Source: Morella rubra (Eukaryota > Streptophyta > Magnoliopsida > Fagales > Myricaceae). From it: 64,000 bases of DNA. How positions within the stretch are numbered: position 1 is the stretch's first letter; each line of letters opens with the position of its first letter. Positions 54,961 to 64,000 of the stretch are shown here, piece by piece. The stretch lies in NCBI GenBank assembly GCA_003952965.2, contig CM025849.1:23638302-23702301 (forward strand). The letters run 5' to 3'. Both the position numbers and the translations under genes were made by a program. The notes beneath the pieces were generated by a model. The model was not told where the DNA came from, searched no databases, and was given only the letters and a program-made list of their open reading frames with translations.

Positions 54961-56044
54961 AGGTTACAAGTAGGACAAACAACTCTTCTAAGATGCAGAA
55001 TGCACATTGCATTACCTAAGATGTATAGAATAATAGAAGTGGGTTTCACTAAAAGCAACTAAATAAAATGTCTCTGCATTGTTTGACATTACAAAAAGTT
55101 AAGTGACCAATAGAATTAATGTACTTTAACCTAGCAGTTAGCATAATTTTGGGAAAAAACCCTTTGTGTAACGTATCAGTTAGCATAATTTGACTTAAAG
55201 GTAATATATACCCGTTGGATAATGTAGAATGCCAAAATTTTATATTGTACTTGATAGTGCAACATTTTGTTGTCTTATCTTACAGTTGTACGTAGGAAAC
55301 TATAATGTTTACTTTGTTGCTAGGGTTACCTAAAATATGAGACTAAAGGAAAAAGCAGATAAGGACAATAGCAGATCAAGACCATAGCAGATAAAAGACA
55401 AAAATGGATAAGGACAATCACATAGAAATACTATGGCAGACACAAACAGAGGAGAACGTGCTTTTAAAAACAGAAGCAGTAAGCTTTCAATGTGGTCCCC
55501 CTTAATTGACTTCAAATCCCACGAAAAAGGATAGACCAGGACTCCATTCTATGGTCCCCCCACACCCATTCACATGCATCTAAACTAAACGAAAATATTC
55601 ATTCTCCGTGTGGTCCCCACTTCACCCACTCACACTAATATAAACAATAATATAAAAAGTCATTAACTTGTTACCCACTAACCCAACATAAAGCACCACA
55701 CCTTGACCTATTTGCAAAACTACTGTAAGAAGCGCAATAGCATATGATTTGGGCGAAAAAAGTGTAAAGACAAAACCTTCAGATGGAGACAACAACGAAA
55801 GGGGTCTTTTTTGCTCTGGGAGACCACGCGAAATCTCAAAGCGTTCTTTAGACCAAGATGAACACAGATGGAGATGATTTCAAACGCAGATGGGTTTGTC
55901 TTCGGGGGAAAGACAAGTGAAAGTTATCTGTTTTGGATAGGGCATGGGGGGAGAATTACTTAATTAAAAATTGCAATGGTTAGTTATGTCAAAACTCACC
56001 GCATCTATCACCTGTGTTTACTTTCCAGCTTCGAAGAGGTAGGG
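54961..56044. other. Region upstream of the MULE, no gene recognised
   Basis: It holds AT-rich sequence and a less AT-rich part (55490-55930) with a repeated phrase, GTGGTCCCC (about 55490, 55551, 55611). It may be the 5' untranslated region and terminal part of the MULE, but I did not find a matching inverted repeat at the other end. Confidence 0.45.
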
Positions 56045-56241
56045 CATGGGGGGCAATCTGGTAAGTTTGCGTGCTCTAGGTGTCACGTGCCATGCACGTG
56101 TGATGGAAACGTGAGCTTTTGCACCAAATCTGGGTGAAAAGTCGAATTGCAACGTGCCACGTAATAGATGGGGCTAGGTTGTAACGAGTTTTAGTCCAGT
56201 GGGGTATTTGAGATTGACATACAAGTTCATAGGGGTTTTTT
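56045..56241. mobile_element. Half of a foldback MITE, relative of 44016-44378
   Basis: The right arm ends TTTTTTGTAATTAACCC at 56241, followed by TTAATTTAT, which is satellite sequence. Shared phrases with the element at 44016 include CACGTGTGATGGAAACGTG and TTGTAACGAGTTTTAGTC. The left arm and target duplication are missing. Confidence 0.7.
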
Positions 56242-58737
56242 GTAATTAACCCTTAATTTATCTTTTGGTCTATAACTCTTCCATTAACAACAATGATAAA
56301 TCATCTAATTGCTCAAGTACAAAAAGGATAATTGCGATTAGAAATTTTTGCAGCAACCCAGCGAGCAAGGTGGTATGCAACACCATTCGCACTTCTATGA
56401 ATACATTGAAACTTCCCACAGGATAATCTTGAAGTAGCAACAGGAATTGCCTAACAGTATATTAGCTTCATTTTCTTCTATATTTAGGTATCTAATTTTT
56501 AAACATTAATTTGAACTATTTTTGGTTTATATATTTTGGTTATAATTCTTCCATTAATCTATTTGCTTCATTTTCTTCAATATTATGGTATCTAATTTTT
56601 AAACAATTAATTTGGACTATTTTTCATAATTCTTTAATCTATTTGCTGCTCGTTAATTTTCATTTAGTTAATTTTTGTATGTATTATTTTTGTCATATCG
56701 CATTAAGGTGTCATATCATTTGTATTAAGGTATCTAACGGTACTAACTCTTGGTCCATTTGGTCTCTCTGGGCTTTTATTTTTATTCATTTTGGTCTATA
56801 TTACTAATAGGGTCTATTAATGGCTAATTTGTATCTATTTTCCATTAATCTCATTTGGTATCAAATTTTAAAAAAAATTAAGTTACACGATTTCTAAATT
56901 ATCTTTCGGTCTATTGTTCTTCCATTAATATATTTTCTTCGTTTTTTAAAATATTAAGGTATCTAATTATTTAAATAATTATTTTGGACTATTTTTCATT
57001 TATATTTTTTTAGAATACTTCCGTTAATCTATTTCCTCATTTGACTACAATCTTAGGGAATCTATTATTAAACTAATTAATTTTGACAATTTTTAATTTA
57101 CCTTTTAGTCTATAACTCATATGTTATTCTATTTGCTTCATTTTCTACAATATTAAGGAATCTAATTATTAGAGAAATTAATTTGGACGATTTTTAATTT
57201 ATATTTTGGTCTTTAGCTCTTCCATTAATCTCTTTGCTTGATTTTATTTTCTATTTTGAGAAAGGGGCTGAATCTCGACCCTCGTCTTTATTCAAAATAG
57301 AGAAGGAATAATTGTTGAGGTTGGAACACCGCGTTCAACAATCATAAATCACCTAATTGCTCAAGCACAAAAGGGTAATTGCGAATAGAAATTCTTGCGG
57401 CACCCAAGCAGGCAAGGTGGTGTCGAACACCTTTCACACTTCTACGAATACATTGAAACTTCCAATGGGATAATCTTGCAGTAGCAAAAGGATACCCCTA
57501 ATAGTATATTTGCTTGACTTTCTTCTATGTTATGTTGTCTATTTTTTAAACATTAATTTGGACTATGTTTCCTTTATATTTTGGTCTATGACTCTTATTA
57601 ATCTATTTGCTTCATTTTCTTCAAAATTATGATTGGTAATTTTTAAACTAATTAATTTGGACTATCTCTCTTTTATCTTTTTCTCTATAGCTCCTCCATT
57701 AATATATTTGTTTCATTTTCTTAAAATATTAAGGTTTCAAATTATTAAACGAGTCAATTTTGGTCATTTTTAATGTACCTTTTGGTCTATATCATAATCT
57801 ATTTGGTATCTGGACATCTAATCTTTGGATTATATTAGGTATCTCTTTTACTTAATTTTTAAGAAATTAAGAGTCTGGTAAGACATATTTCTTTGCTTCT
57901 ATTTGGTTTCTTTATAGCTTCATTCTATTTTCTGAATCTCGACCCCTTCTTTATTCAAAATAAACAAGGAATTATTGAGGTTGGAACTTCAACAATCATA
58001 ATCGCTCAAGTATATTGCGAATAGAAATTCTTATTTAGGTGTTAAATACATTGAAACTTCTAATCTTGCAGTAGCAAAAGGATTAGTATATTTTCTTGAC
58101 TTTCTTCTATTTTATTTGTCTATTTTTTAAACATTAATTTTGTTTATTTTGGTCTATACTCTTATTAATCTATTTACTTCATTTTCTTCAATTTATGATT
58201 AATTTTTAAACTAATTAATTGGACTATCTTGCTATTAACTGTTATTTTCTTAAATATTAGGTTTCAAATTATTCTAGTTAATTTTGGTCATTTTTAATGT
58301 TTATATATCTTCCAGACTAATCTATTTTATTTATATATAAGTCTTTTAATCTATTTGTAAATATTAAATCTAATTTTTAATTAATTTACATTAAATTTAT
58401 CTTTTGGTCTATAATTTCCATTAATCTATTTGCTTCATTTCGTTATTTATTAAGGTATCTAATTTTTAAACTTTAATTTGACTAATTTTCATTTATTTGT
58501 TGGTCTTGAACACTTCCATTAATCTATTTTGCTACATTTTTCTACAAATAAGAAATCTAAATATTAATCAAAGTAATTTGGACGATTTTTAATCTTTTAT
58601 TCTATAAACTTCTGTTAATTTGTATGCTTCATTTTCTTCAATATAAAAGAATATTATTATTAAAGAAATTTATTTAGACGATTTTTAATTATCTTTTGGT
58701 CTTTAGCTCTTCCATTAATCTGTTTGCTTGATTTCTT
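56242..58737 (+). repeat. AT-rich satellite with LINE tails, partly eroded
   Basis: Monomers as elsewhere. LINE tails are at 56286-56463 (left part missing), 57247-57510 and 57935-58100 (very eroded). Between about 57780 and 58740 nearly every monomer and the LINE tail have lost short pieces compared with sister copies. Confidence 0.8.
57247..57510 (-). mobile_element. LINE 3' tail, right-hand subgroup
   Basis: The variant has AAAGGGGCTGAATCTCGACC at left and AATAATTGTTGAGGTTGG, differing from copies 1-10. Same truncation point (CCTAATAGTATATTTGC). Confidence 0.85.
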
Positions 58738-59002
58738 TTTTTTCTATTTTGAGAAATGGGCTGAATCTTGGCCCCGTCTTTATTCAAAATAAAGAAGGAA
58801 TAATTGTTGAGGTTGGAACACCGCATTCAACAATCATAAATCACCTAATTGTTCAAGTAAAAAATGGTAATTGCGATTAGAAATTCTTGCAGCAGCCCAG
58901 CGGGCAAGGTGGTGTGCAACACCATTTGCACTTCTACGAATACATTGAAACTTCCAACAGGATAATCTTGCAGTAGCAAAAGGATACCCCTAACAGTATA
59001 TT
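58738..59002 (-). mobile_element. LINE 3' tail next to hAT copy 1
   Basis: Complete tail up to CCCCTAACAGTATATT, where the hAT end TAGGGGTGC starts. It is duplicated at 61721-61985 with almost the same sequence. Confidence 0.85.
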
Positions 59003-59536
59003 TAGGGGTGCAAGTCTGGTCCGGCCACCGGCGGAGCTACTAAGGTCCGTAGCTTCTAGGAACCGGAACCGAAGGTAAATTTGGAGGTTTGACGGAGGCG
59101 GAACCGCAACCGGACTTTTCTGCCGTTCAATTGAAAACCGGTTCCGTTATTTTTTTTATCTAAATATTAGAACGATGTTGTTTAGTTATATTTAAATATA
59201 TATATTACCTGCATTTTGATCCACGGTGAAAACTAAAAAAGCACTAAGTCCCCTGTTCCCCTCCGTGCCGTTTTGATCCAAGGTAAAAACTAAAAAAACC
59301 TTAAGTCCCCTGTTCCCCTCCCCTGTTCTTCTTCGCAAAAAGCCCACAGTCTCACTCTACTCCAGTCCCTCTGTCCCTCAGCTCTGTTTCTCTCTGTTCG
59401 ATCACTTCGAAGACATACTCTCTCTCTCTCCTCTTACAGCTGAACTTCGTCTTCTCCAGCGGCGCAACCAACATCTCTCTGTCTGCTGACACAACGAACA
59501 CACTATGAACATCTCTGTAAGTCTCTAGCTTCTGTC

Positions 59537-59538
<2 letters not shown>

Positions 59539-59585
<47 letters not shown>
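59539..59585 (+). repeat. CT dinucleotide microsatellite
   Basis: About 22 CT units in the first intron of hAT copy 1, close to the donor. It is absent from copy 2. Confidence 0.95.
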
Positions 59586-59589
<4 letters not shown>

Positions 59590-60832
59590 TCTTTGCTACA
59601 TTTGGCTGATTGATCATTCTTTGCCTTGTCTACTCTCCAAATGGTCAGGTGGGCGAGGATATATATCGTCCAAAAGAAAGAGCTCAGGGAAAGTGCATTG
59701 TCATTTAGTTAGCTAAAAAGGCGTTTTTATTATAGAGAATCTGGCTGTTTGTACTTTGATATTTGCAAAAGTCTAGCTCTAATTGGGTGAGGTGGGCGAG
59801 GATATATATCGTCCAAAAGAAAGAGCTCAGGGAAAGTGCATTGTCATTTAGTTAGCTAATAATTTAGGGCGTTTTTATTATAGAGATATCTGGCTGTTTG
59901 TAGTTGGTTTACTTTGGATATTTGCAATTGTGGATCGTGAGATTGGTGAGCTCTGGCTGTTTGTAGACAGTGATAGAGAGCTTTGGATATATTGCAATTG
60001 TCTGGCTGTTTGTAGTTGGTTTAGATGTGTTCTTTAGAAGTTCTTTGGATATTTGCACTTTTAGTAGAAGCCACTCCAATATATTTAAATGAGAATCATA
60101 AGAAATAATTATTTATGTGCATAATATATATATATCATAGGTTAATTTGTTGGTTAAAGTTTACTTGACAGCTTCTACCTAACTCCCTTGACAACCCAAG
60201 ACAGAAAAGGAGGTGCAATTGTTTATTATTAATTTAATTAAAATTCTCAAATAGGATTAATATAATTAGATGCTCGATAATTCAATGTTGTTGCAGGGAC
60301 TAATACAATAAGGTTTATTGAGTGGAGAGCTTGGAAACAACAATGGGTTTAGAGAGACAAGACATTAATGGATATTTCTTCTGCCTCTTAAAGAAGTTAT
60401 ATTCCTTAAAAGACAACTATTAAGGGTACTAGTAGCTAGCTGGATAAGTTACAATATTGATTCAAATTATACATTGTCAACTGTTGTTTTTTTTCTCTAT
60501 TTTTTTTTTGCCTTTTGTTGTGGCAGAAAAGATTACACGTTCAAGGTCTTTGGCCTCCTATTCTCATATGTAATGGATTTGATGTCACGTATCTGATGAT
60601 GTATGTGATGATTGATTTTTTTAACCAAAAACCAAAAGTCAAAGATTACGCGTTCAAGGTCTTTGGGCTTCTAGTCTTGTACTTGATTGTAGTTAACCAA
60701 AAACCAGAAATTCTCTTATAACATGTTTGGCTGGATAACCAAAAGCATCTTGTCCATTTTCTACTGTCTTAAATTTAGGTTAAGTTGGTAGAATGAGTTG
60801 TCTTAGGGCTTTGCATTGTGTCTTTCTTTCAG

Positions 60833-61126
60833 ATGGATCATCAAACTCCAATTGCATCTTCGCAATCAACAACCCCAATTTACCTAGCCCTGCCTCTACA
60901 ACTACACCTACATTTGGTGAGATACCAATTATAGATGTAGAGGCACAACAAATTGAACAATAGACCATGCTCCCAAAAGAAGAAGGTTTCCAATCCATCC
61001 CCGATGTGGGAACAGTTCACTAGAATACTACCAGTAGTTGACCCAAACAAATTATTGGCCAAGTGCAACCATTGTGATCATAAAGCTGGGGTTCACCACA
61101 AATCAATTATTATCTTGATGTTTTAG
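60833..61126 (+). pseudogene. BED-finger hAT transposase N terminus, copy 1, frameshifted
   Basis: It starts MDHQTPIASSQSTTP as in copy 2 but then has frame changes near 60870-60880 and 60960. The BED part SPMWEQFTRILPVVDPNKLL and AKCNHCDHKAG is readable at 61000-61095. The frame ends soon after the first Cys pair, as in copy 2, so the finger lacks its downstream histidine pair in this frame. Confidence 0.75.
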
Positions 61127-61137
61127 GATTTTGTTCT

Positions 61138-61639
61138 AAATCTGATTTATGGAGTTAACGTTAATTTTAAAATAGTTGCTAGTGTTGTTTTTTTTTCAGA
61201 TCAACAATGAGTTGTTGGTTTTTATTTATGGGCTAAATAAAATGACCATTAAGATCATAATATGATATGGTTGTATTGTTTGAACTTAAAGGATGGCCAA
61301 CATTTTACTCAAAATTCAACTCTAATCACTTGTTGTCTTGGTGAGTTGATGACTTGATATGGTGCAAGTGCAATGTAAATTATTAATTTTCATTTGTATA
61401 CTTGTTGTGTTCATTTATATAATTGAGATTTTGTAATGAATTGAGAAATGTTCATGAAGTTTTATATTTTAACTGGATATTTTATTTGTGAATTGTGATA
61501 AATGAATAACATTCTTTTTGTAATGAGTTGTTGGTTTTTGTTATTATTCCTTAAAAGACTAAATAAAATGGGTAATTTACTAATTTTTACATGGATAGCT
61601 GGATATAAGGTAATTGTTTTTATTTAGTTTTTGTATGCT
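61138..61639. other. AT-rich stretch between the two hAT units
   Basis: I see no gene. GAGTTGTTGGTTTTT occurs twice (about 61209 and 61526). It could be leftover hAT intron or 3' sequence, but nothing identifies it. Confidence 0.45.
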
Positions 61640-61720
61640 TCATTTTTTCAATAAAAAGAATCATTTTTAATTTATCTTTTGGTCTTTAGCTCTTCCATTA
61701 ATCTGTTTGCTTGATTTCTT

Positions 61721-61985
61721 TTTTTTCTATTTTGAGAAATGGGCTGAATCTTGGCCCCGTCTTTATTCAAAATAAAGAAGGAATAATTGTTGAGGTTGGA
61801 ACACCGCATTCAACAATCATAAATCACCTAATTGTTCAAGTAAAAAATGGTAATTGCGATTAGAAATTCTTGCAGCAGCCCAGCGGGCAAGGTGGTGTGC
61901 AACACCATTTGCACTTCTACGAATACATTGAAACTTCCAACAGGATAATCTTGCAGTAGCAAAAGGATACCCCTAACAGTATATT
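61721..61985 (-). mobile_element. LINE 3' tail next to hAT copy 2
   Basis: Duplicate of 58738-59002. Same junction with the hAT terminus. Confidence 0.85.
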
Positions 61986-64000
61986 TAGGGGTGCAAGTCT
62001 GGTCCGGCCACCGGCGGAGCTACTAAGGTCCGTAGCTTCTAGGAACCGGAACCGAAGGTAAATTTGGAGGTTTGACGGAGGCGGAACCGCAACCGGACTT
62101 TTCTGTTCAATTGAAAACCGGTGTTATTTTTTTTATCTAAATATTAAACGATGTTGTTTAGTGTATTTTGATCCACGGTGAAAACTAAAAAAACACTAAG
62201 TCCCCTGTTCCCCTCCGTGCCGTTTTGATCCAAGGTAAAAACTAAAAAAACCTTAAGTCCCCTGTTCCCCTCCCCTGTTCTTCTTCGCAAAAAGCCACAG
62301 TCTCACTCTACTCCAGTCCCTCTGTCCCTCAATAGAAGACATACACAGCTTTCAAGACATCATCTCTTAAGTCTCTAGCTTCTAGCTGTCGAAAAACCAA
62401 AAAAAAAATTCAACTGTAAACGCATGCGGAGGCTTGTTTGTCTATTGTCCGCTATCTGGGCGAGGATATCTCGTCCAAAAGAAAGAGTAGGGAATCAGTG
62501 CTGGTCATCTTAGAGAGCTCTAATAATTTATGATGCGGCGTGACCTTGTCTACTCTCCAAATGGTCAGGTGGGCGAGGATATATATCGTCCAAAAGAAAG
62601 AGCTCAGGGAAAGTGCATTGTCATTTAGTTAGCTAATAATTTAGTTTTATTATAGAGATATCTGGCTGTTTGTAGTTGGTTTAGATATGTTCTTTGGATA
62701 TTTGCAATTGCGGAAGTGCTGAGCTCTTTGGACAATGTGATATCTGGATGAGCTCTTTAGACAAAGATGTGTTCTTTGGATATTTGCAATTGTGGAAGAA
62801 TTATAGAGATATTTGGCTGGCTGTTTGTAGTTGGTTTAGATGTGTTCTTTAGAAGTTCTTTGGATATTTGCAATTGTCACATGGACATGCTTTAGTAGAA
62901 GCCACTCCAATATATTTAAATGAGAATCATAAGAAATAATTATTTATGTGCCATAATATATATATATCATAGGTTAATTTGTTGGTTAAAGTTTACTTGA
63001 CAGCTTCTACCTAACTCCCTTGACAACCCAAGACAGAAAAGGAGGTGCAATTGTTTATTATTAATTTAATTAAAATTCTCAAATAGGATTAATATAATTA
63101 GATGCTCGATAATTCAATGTTGTTGCAGGGACTAATACAATAAGGTTTATTGAGTGGAGAGCTTGGAAACAACAATGGGTTTAGAGAGACAAGACATTAA
63201 TGGATATTTCTTCTGCCTCTTAAAGAAGTTATATTCCTTAAAAGACAACTATTAAGGGTACTAGTAGCTAGCTGGATAAGTTACAATATTGATTCAAAAT
63301 TATACATTGTCAACTGCTTGTTCTTTTTTCTCTATTTTTTTTTTGCCTTTTGTTGTGGCAGAAAAGATTACACGTTCAAGGTCTTTGGCCTCCTATTCTC
63401 ATATGTAATGGATTTGATGTCACGTATCTGATGATGTATGTGATGATTGATTTTTTTAACCAAAAACCAAAAGTCAAAGATTACGCGTTCAAGGTCTTTG
63501 GGCTTCTAGTCTTGTACTTGATTGTAGTTAACCAAAAACCAGAAATTCTCTTATAACATGTTTGGCTGGATAACCAAAAGCATCTTGTCCATTTTCTACT
63601 ATCTTAAATTTAGGTTAAGTTGGTAGAATGAGTTGTCTTAGGGCTTTGCATTGTGTCTTTCTTTCAGATGGATCATCAAACTCCAATTGCATCTTCGCAA
63701 TCCACAACCCCTAATTTACCTAGCCCTGCCTCTACAACTACACCTACATTTGGTGAGATACCAATTATAGATGTAGAGGCACAACAAATTGAGACAATAG
63801 ACCATGCTCCCAAAAGAAGGAAGGTTTCCAATCCATCCCCGATGTGGGAACAGTTCACTAGAATACTACCAGTAGTTGACCCAAACAAATTATTGGCCAA
63901 GTGCAACCATTGTGATCATAAAGCTGGGGTTCACCACAAAGTCAATTATTATCTTTTGATGTTTTAGGATTTTGTTCTAAATCTGGATTTTATGTTAAGA
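61986..64000 (+). mobile_element. hAT transposon 5' half, copy 2, runs off the window
   Basis: Same terminus and subterminal region as copy 1. Several short deletions lie at 62110-62560, and the first-intron donor is changed from GTAAGT to TTAAGT at 62367. An extra partial copy of GGGCGAGGATAT...CGTCCAAAAGAAAGAG occurs here at 62458 and 62572. The remainder lies beyond base 64000. Confidence 0.8.
63668..63967 (+). CDS. BED-finger protein, N-terminal part of a hAT transposase, 99 aa
   Basis: I chose the ATG at 63668 because it directly follows a strong splice acceptor (CTTTCTTTCAG); an upstream in-frame ATG at 63653 would be in the intron. The protein has a Ser/Thr/Pro-rich N terminus, a basic patch (PKRRK, nuclear-signal-like) at residues about 60-64, then a partial BED zinc finger: SPMWEQFTRI and CNHC, with HHK after it. 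The frame then ends at a TAG in YYLLMF, where a full BED finger would continue to its second ligand pair. So either a donor site lies here and the gene is split, or this is a truncated, non-autonomous copy. BED fingers bind the ends of hAT elements. Confidence 0.65.
   Translation: MDHQTPIASSQSTTPNLPSPASTTTPTFGEIPIIDVEAQQIETIDHAPKRRKVSNPSPMWEQFTRILPVVDPNKLLAKCNHCDHKAGVHHKVNYYLLMF

Larger units (their letters stand above)
59003..61137 (+). mobile_element. hAT transposon 5' half, copy 1
   Basis: The terminus TAGGGGTGCAAGTCTGGTCC and GC-rich subterminal repeats of CCGG/GGAACCGG type (59020-59150) are typical of Ac-like hAT ends. A leader with a CT microsatellite, an intron donor (ATCTCT|GTAAGT at 59516/59517) and an acceptor (CTTTCTTTCAG at 60832) follow. 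The BED-finger start is then encoded. The transposase core is missing. No 3' terminus found in the window. Confidence 0.8.
58600..64000 (+). repeat. Tandem duplication of satellite, LINE tail and hAT 5' half
   Basis: Unit 1 runs from about 58640 to 61137 and unit 2 from about 61640 to the window end. Equivalent landmarks: hAT end 59003 and 61986 (offset 2983), ATG of the BED protein 60833 and 63668 (offset 2835). Unit 2 is shorter because of deletions at about 62110-62560. The hAT junction inside the LINE tail is identical in both, so the duplication happened after the hAT insertion. Confidence 0.92.

Noticed and set aside
60515-60721. 68-codon ORF present twice (again at 63350-63556)
   Set aside because: It lies inside the putative first intron of the hAT element, is duplicated only because the whole unit is, and has no recognisable motif. 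The segment around AAGATTAC(A/G)CGTTCAAGG is itself repeated within it at about 108 bp, so the frame is probably incidental.

Overview
The window is nuclear DNA from a flowering plant, probably a eudicot, and it is almost entirely repetitive. The evidence is lineage-specific: SIRE-like Copia polyproteins, a Ty3/Gypsy element with a tRNA-iMet primer site, plant L1-type LINEs, MuDR-type and hAT transposons, and foldback MITEs. I could not name the species. I found no intact host gene, tRNA, rRNA or CRISPR array.

Layout. 1-2159: two foldback MITEs and an AT-rich satellite of about 101 bp period. 2160-19773: one decayed SIRE-type Copia element on the minus strand. It is interrupted by a MITE in its 3' LTR, by a complete gag-only relative (8397-12871, TSD TAGTC) inside its integrase, and by a 5'-truncated LINE (14604-18260) inside gag. 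19774-40815: satellite carrying many copies of the same 5'-truncated LINE tail, partly arranged as a higher-order repeat of about 0.94 kb. This is interrupted by a solo Copia LTR that itself contains a full Gypsy element (22651-29388, TSD GATTG), by a truncated Copia (31896-33607) and by a 2.5 kb solo LTR (36893-39366). 40816-49529: a mosaic of two further LTRs of that same long-LTR family in opposite orientations, a Gypsy integrase relic, a MITE, a solo Copia LTR and a short gene-like exon. 49530-58737: satellite on both sides of a degenerate MuDR-like element (about 51.2-54.2 kb). 59003-64000: a tandem duplication of the 5' half of a hAT transposon with a BED finger.

The most unusual signals are in the long LTRs at 36.9-39.4, 40.8-43.3 and 46.2-49.5 kb. 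Each appears to carry a small split gene. A TATA box is visible in two of them, all three have a GTAAG-like or GTAAAG donor, and an acceptor lies directly before an ATG. The reading frame is short (64 and 79 residues where intact) and ends in an acidic tail; two of the three tails contain a SUMO-interacting-motif-like V/I-D-L-T-G-S core. A second theme is GTCGAC-centred palindromes clustered upstream of TATA boxes in unrelated Copia LTRs, and also upstream of a separate internal promoter that seems to serve the extra ORF of the SIRE element.
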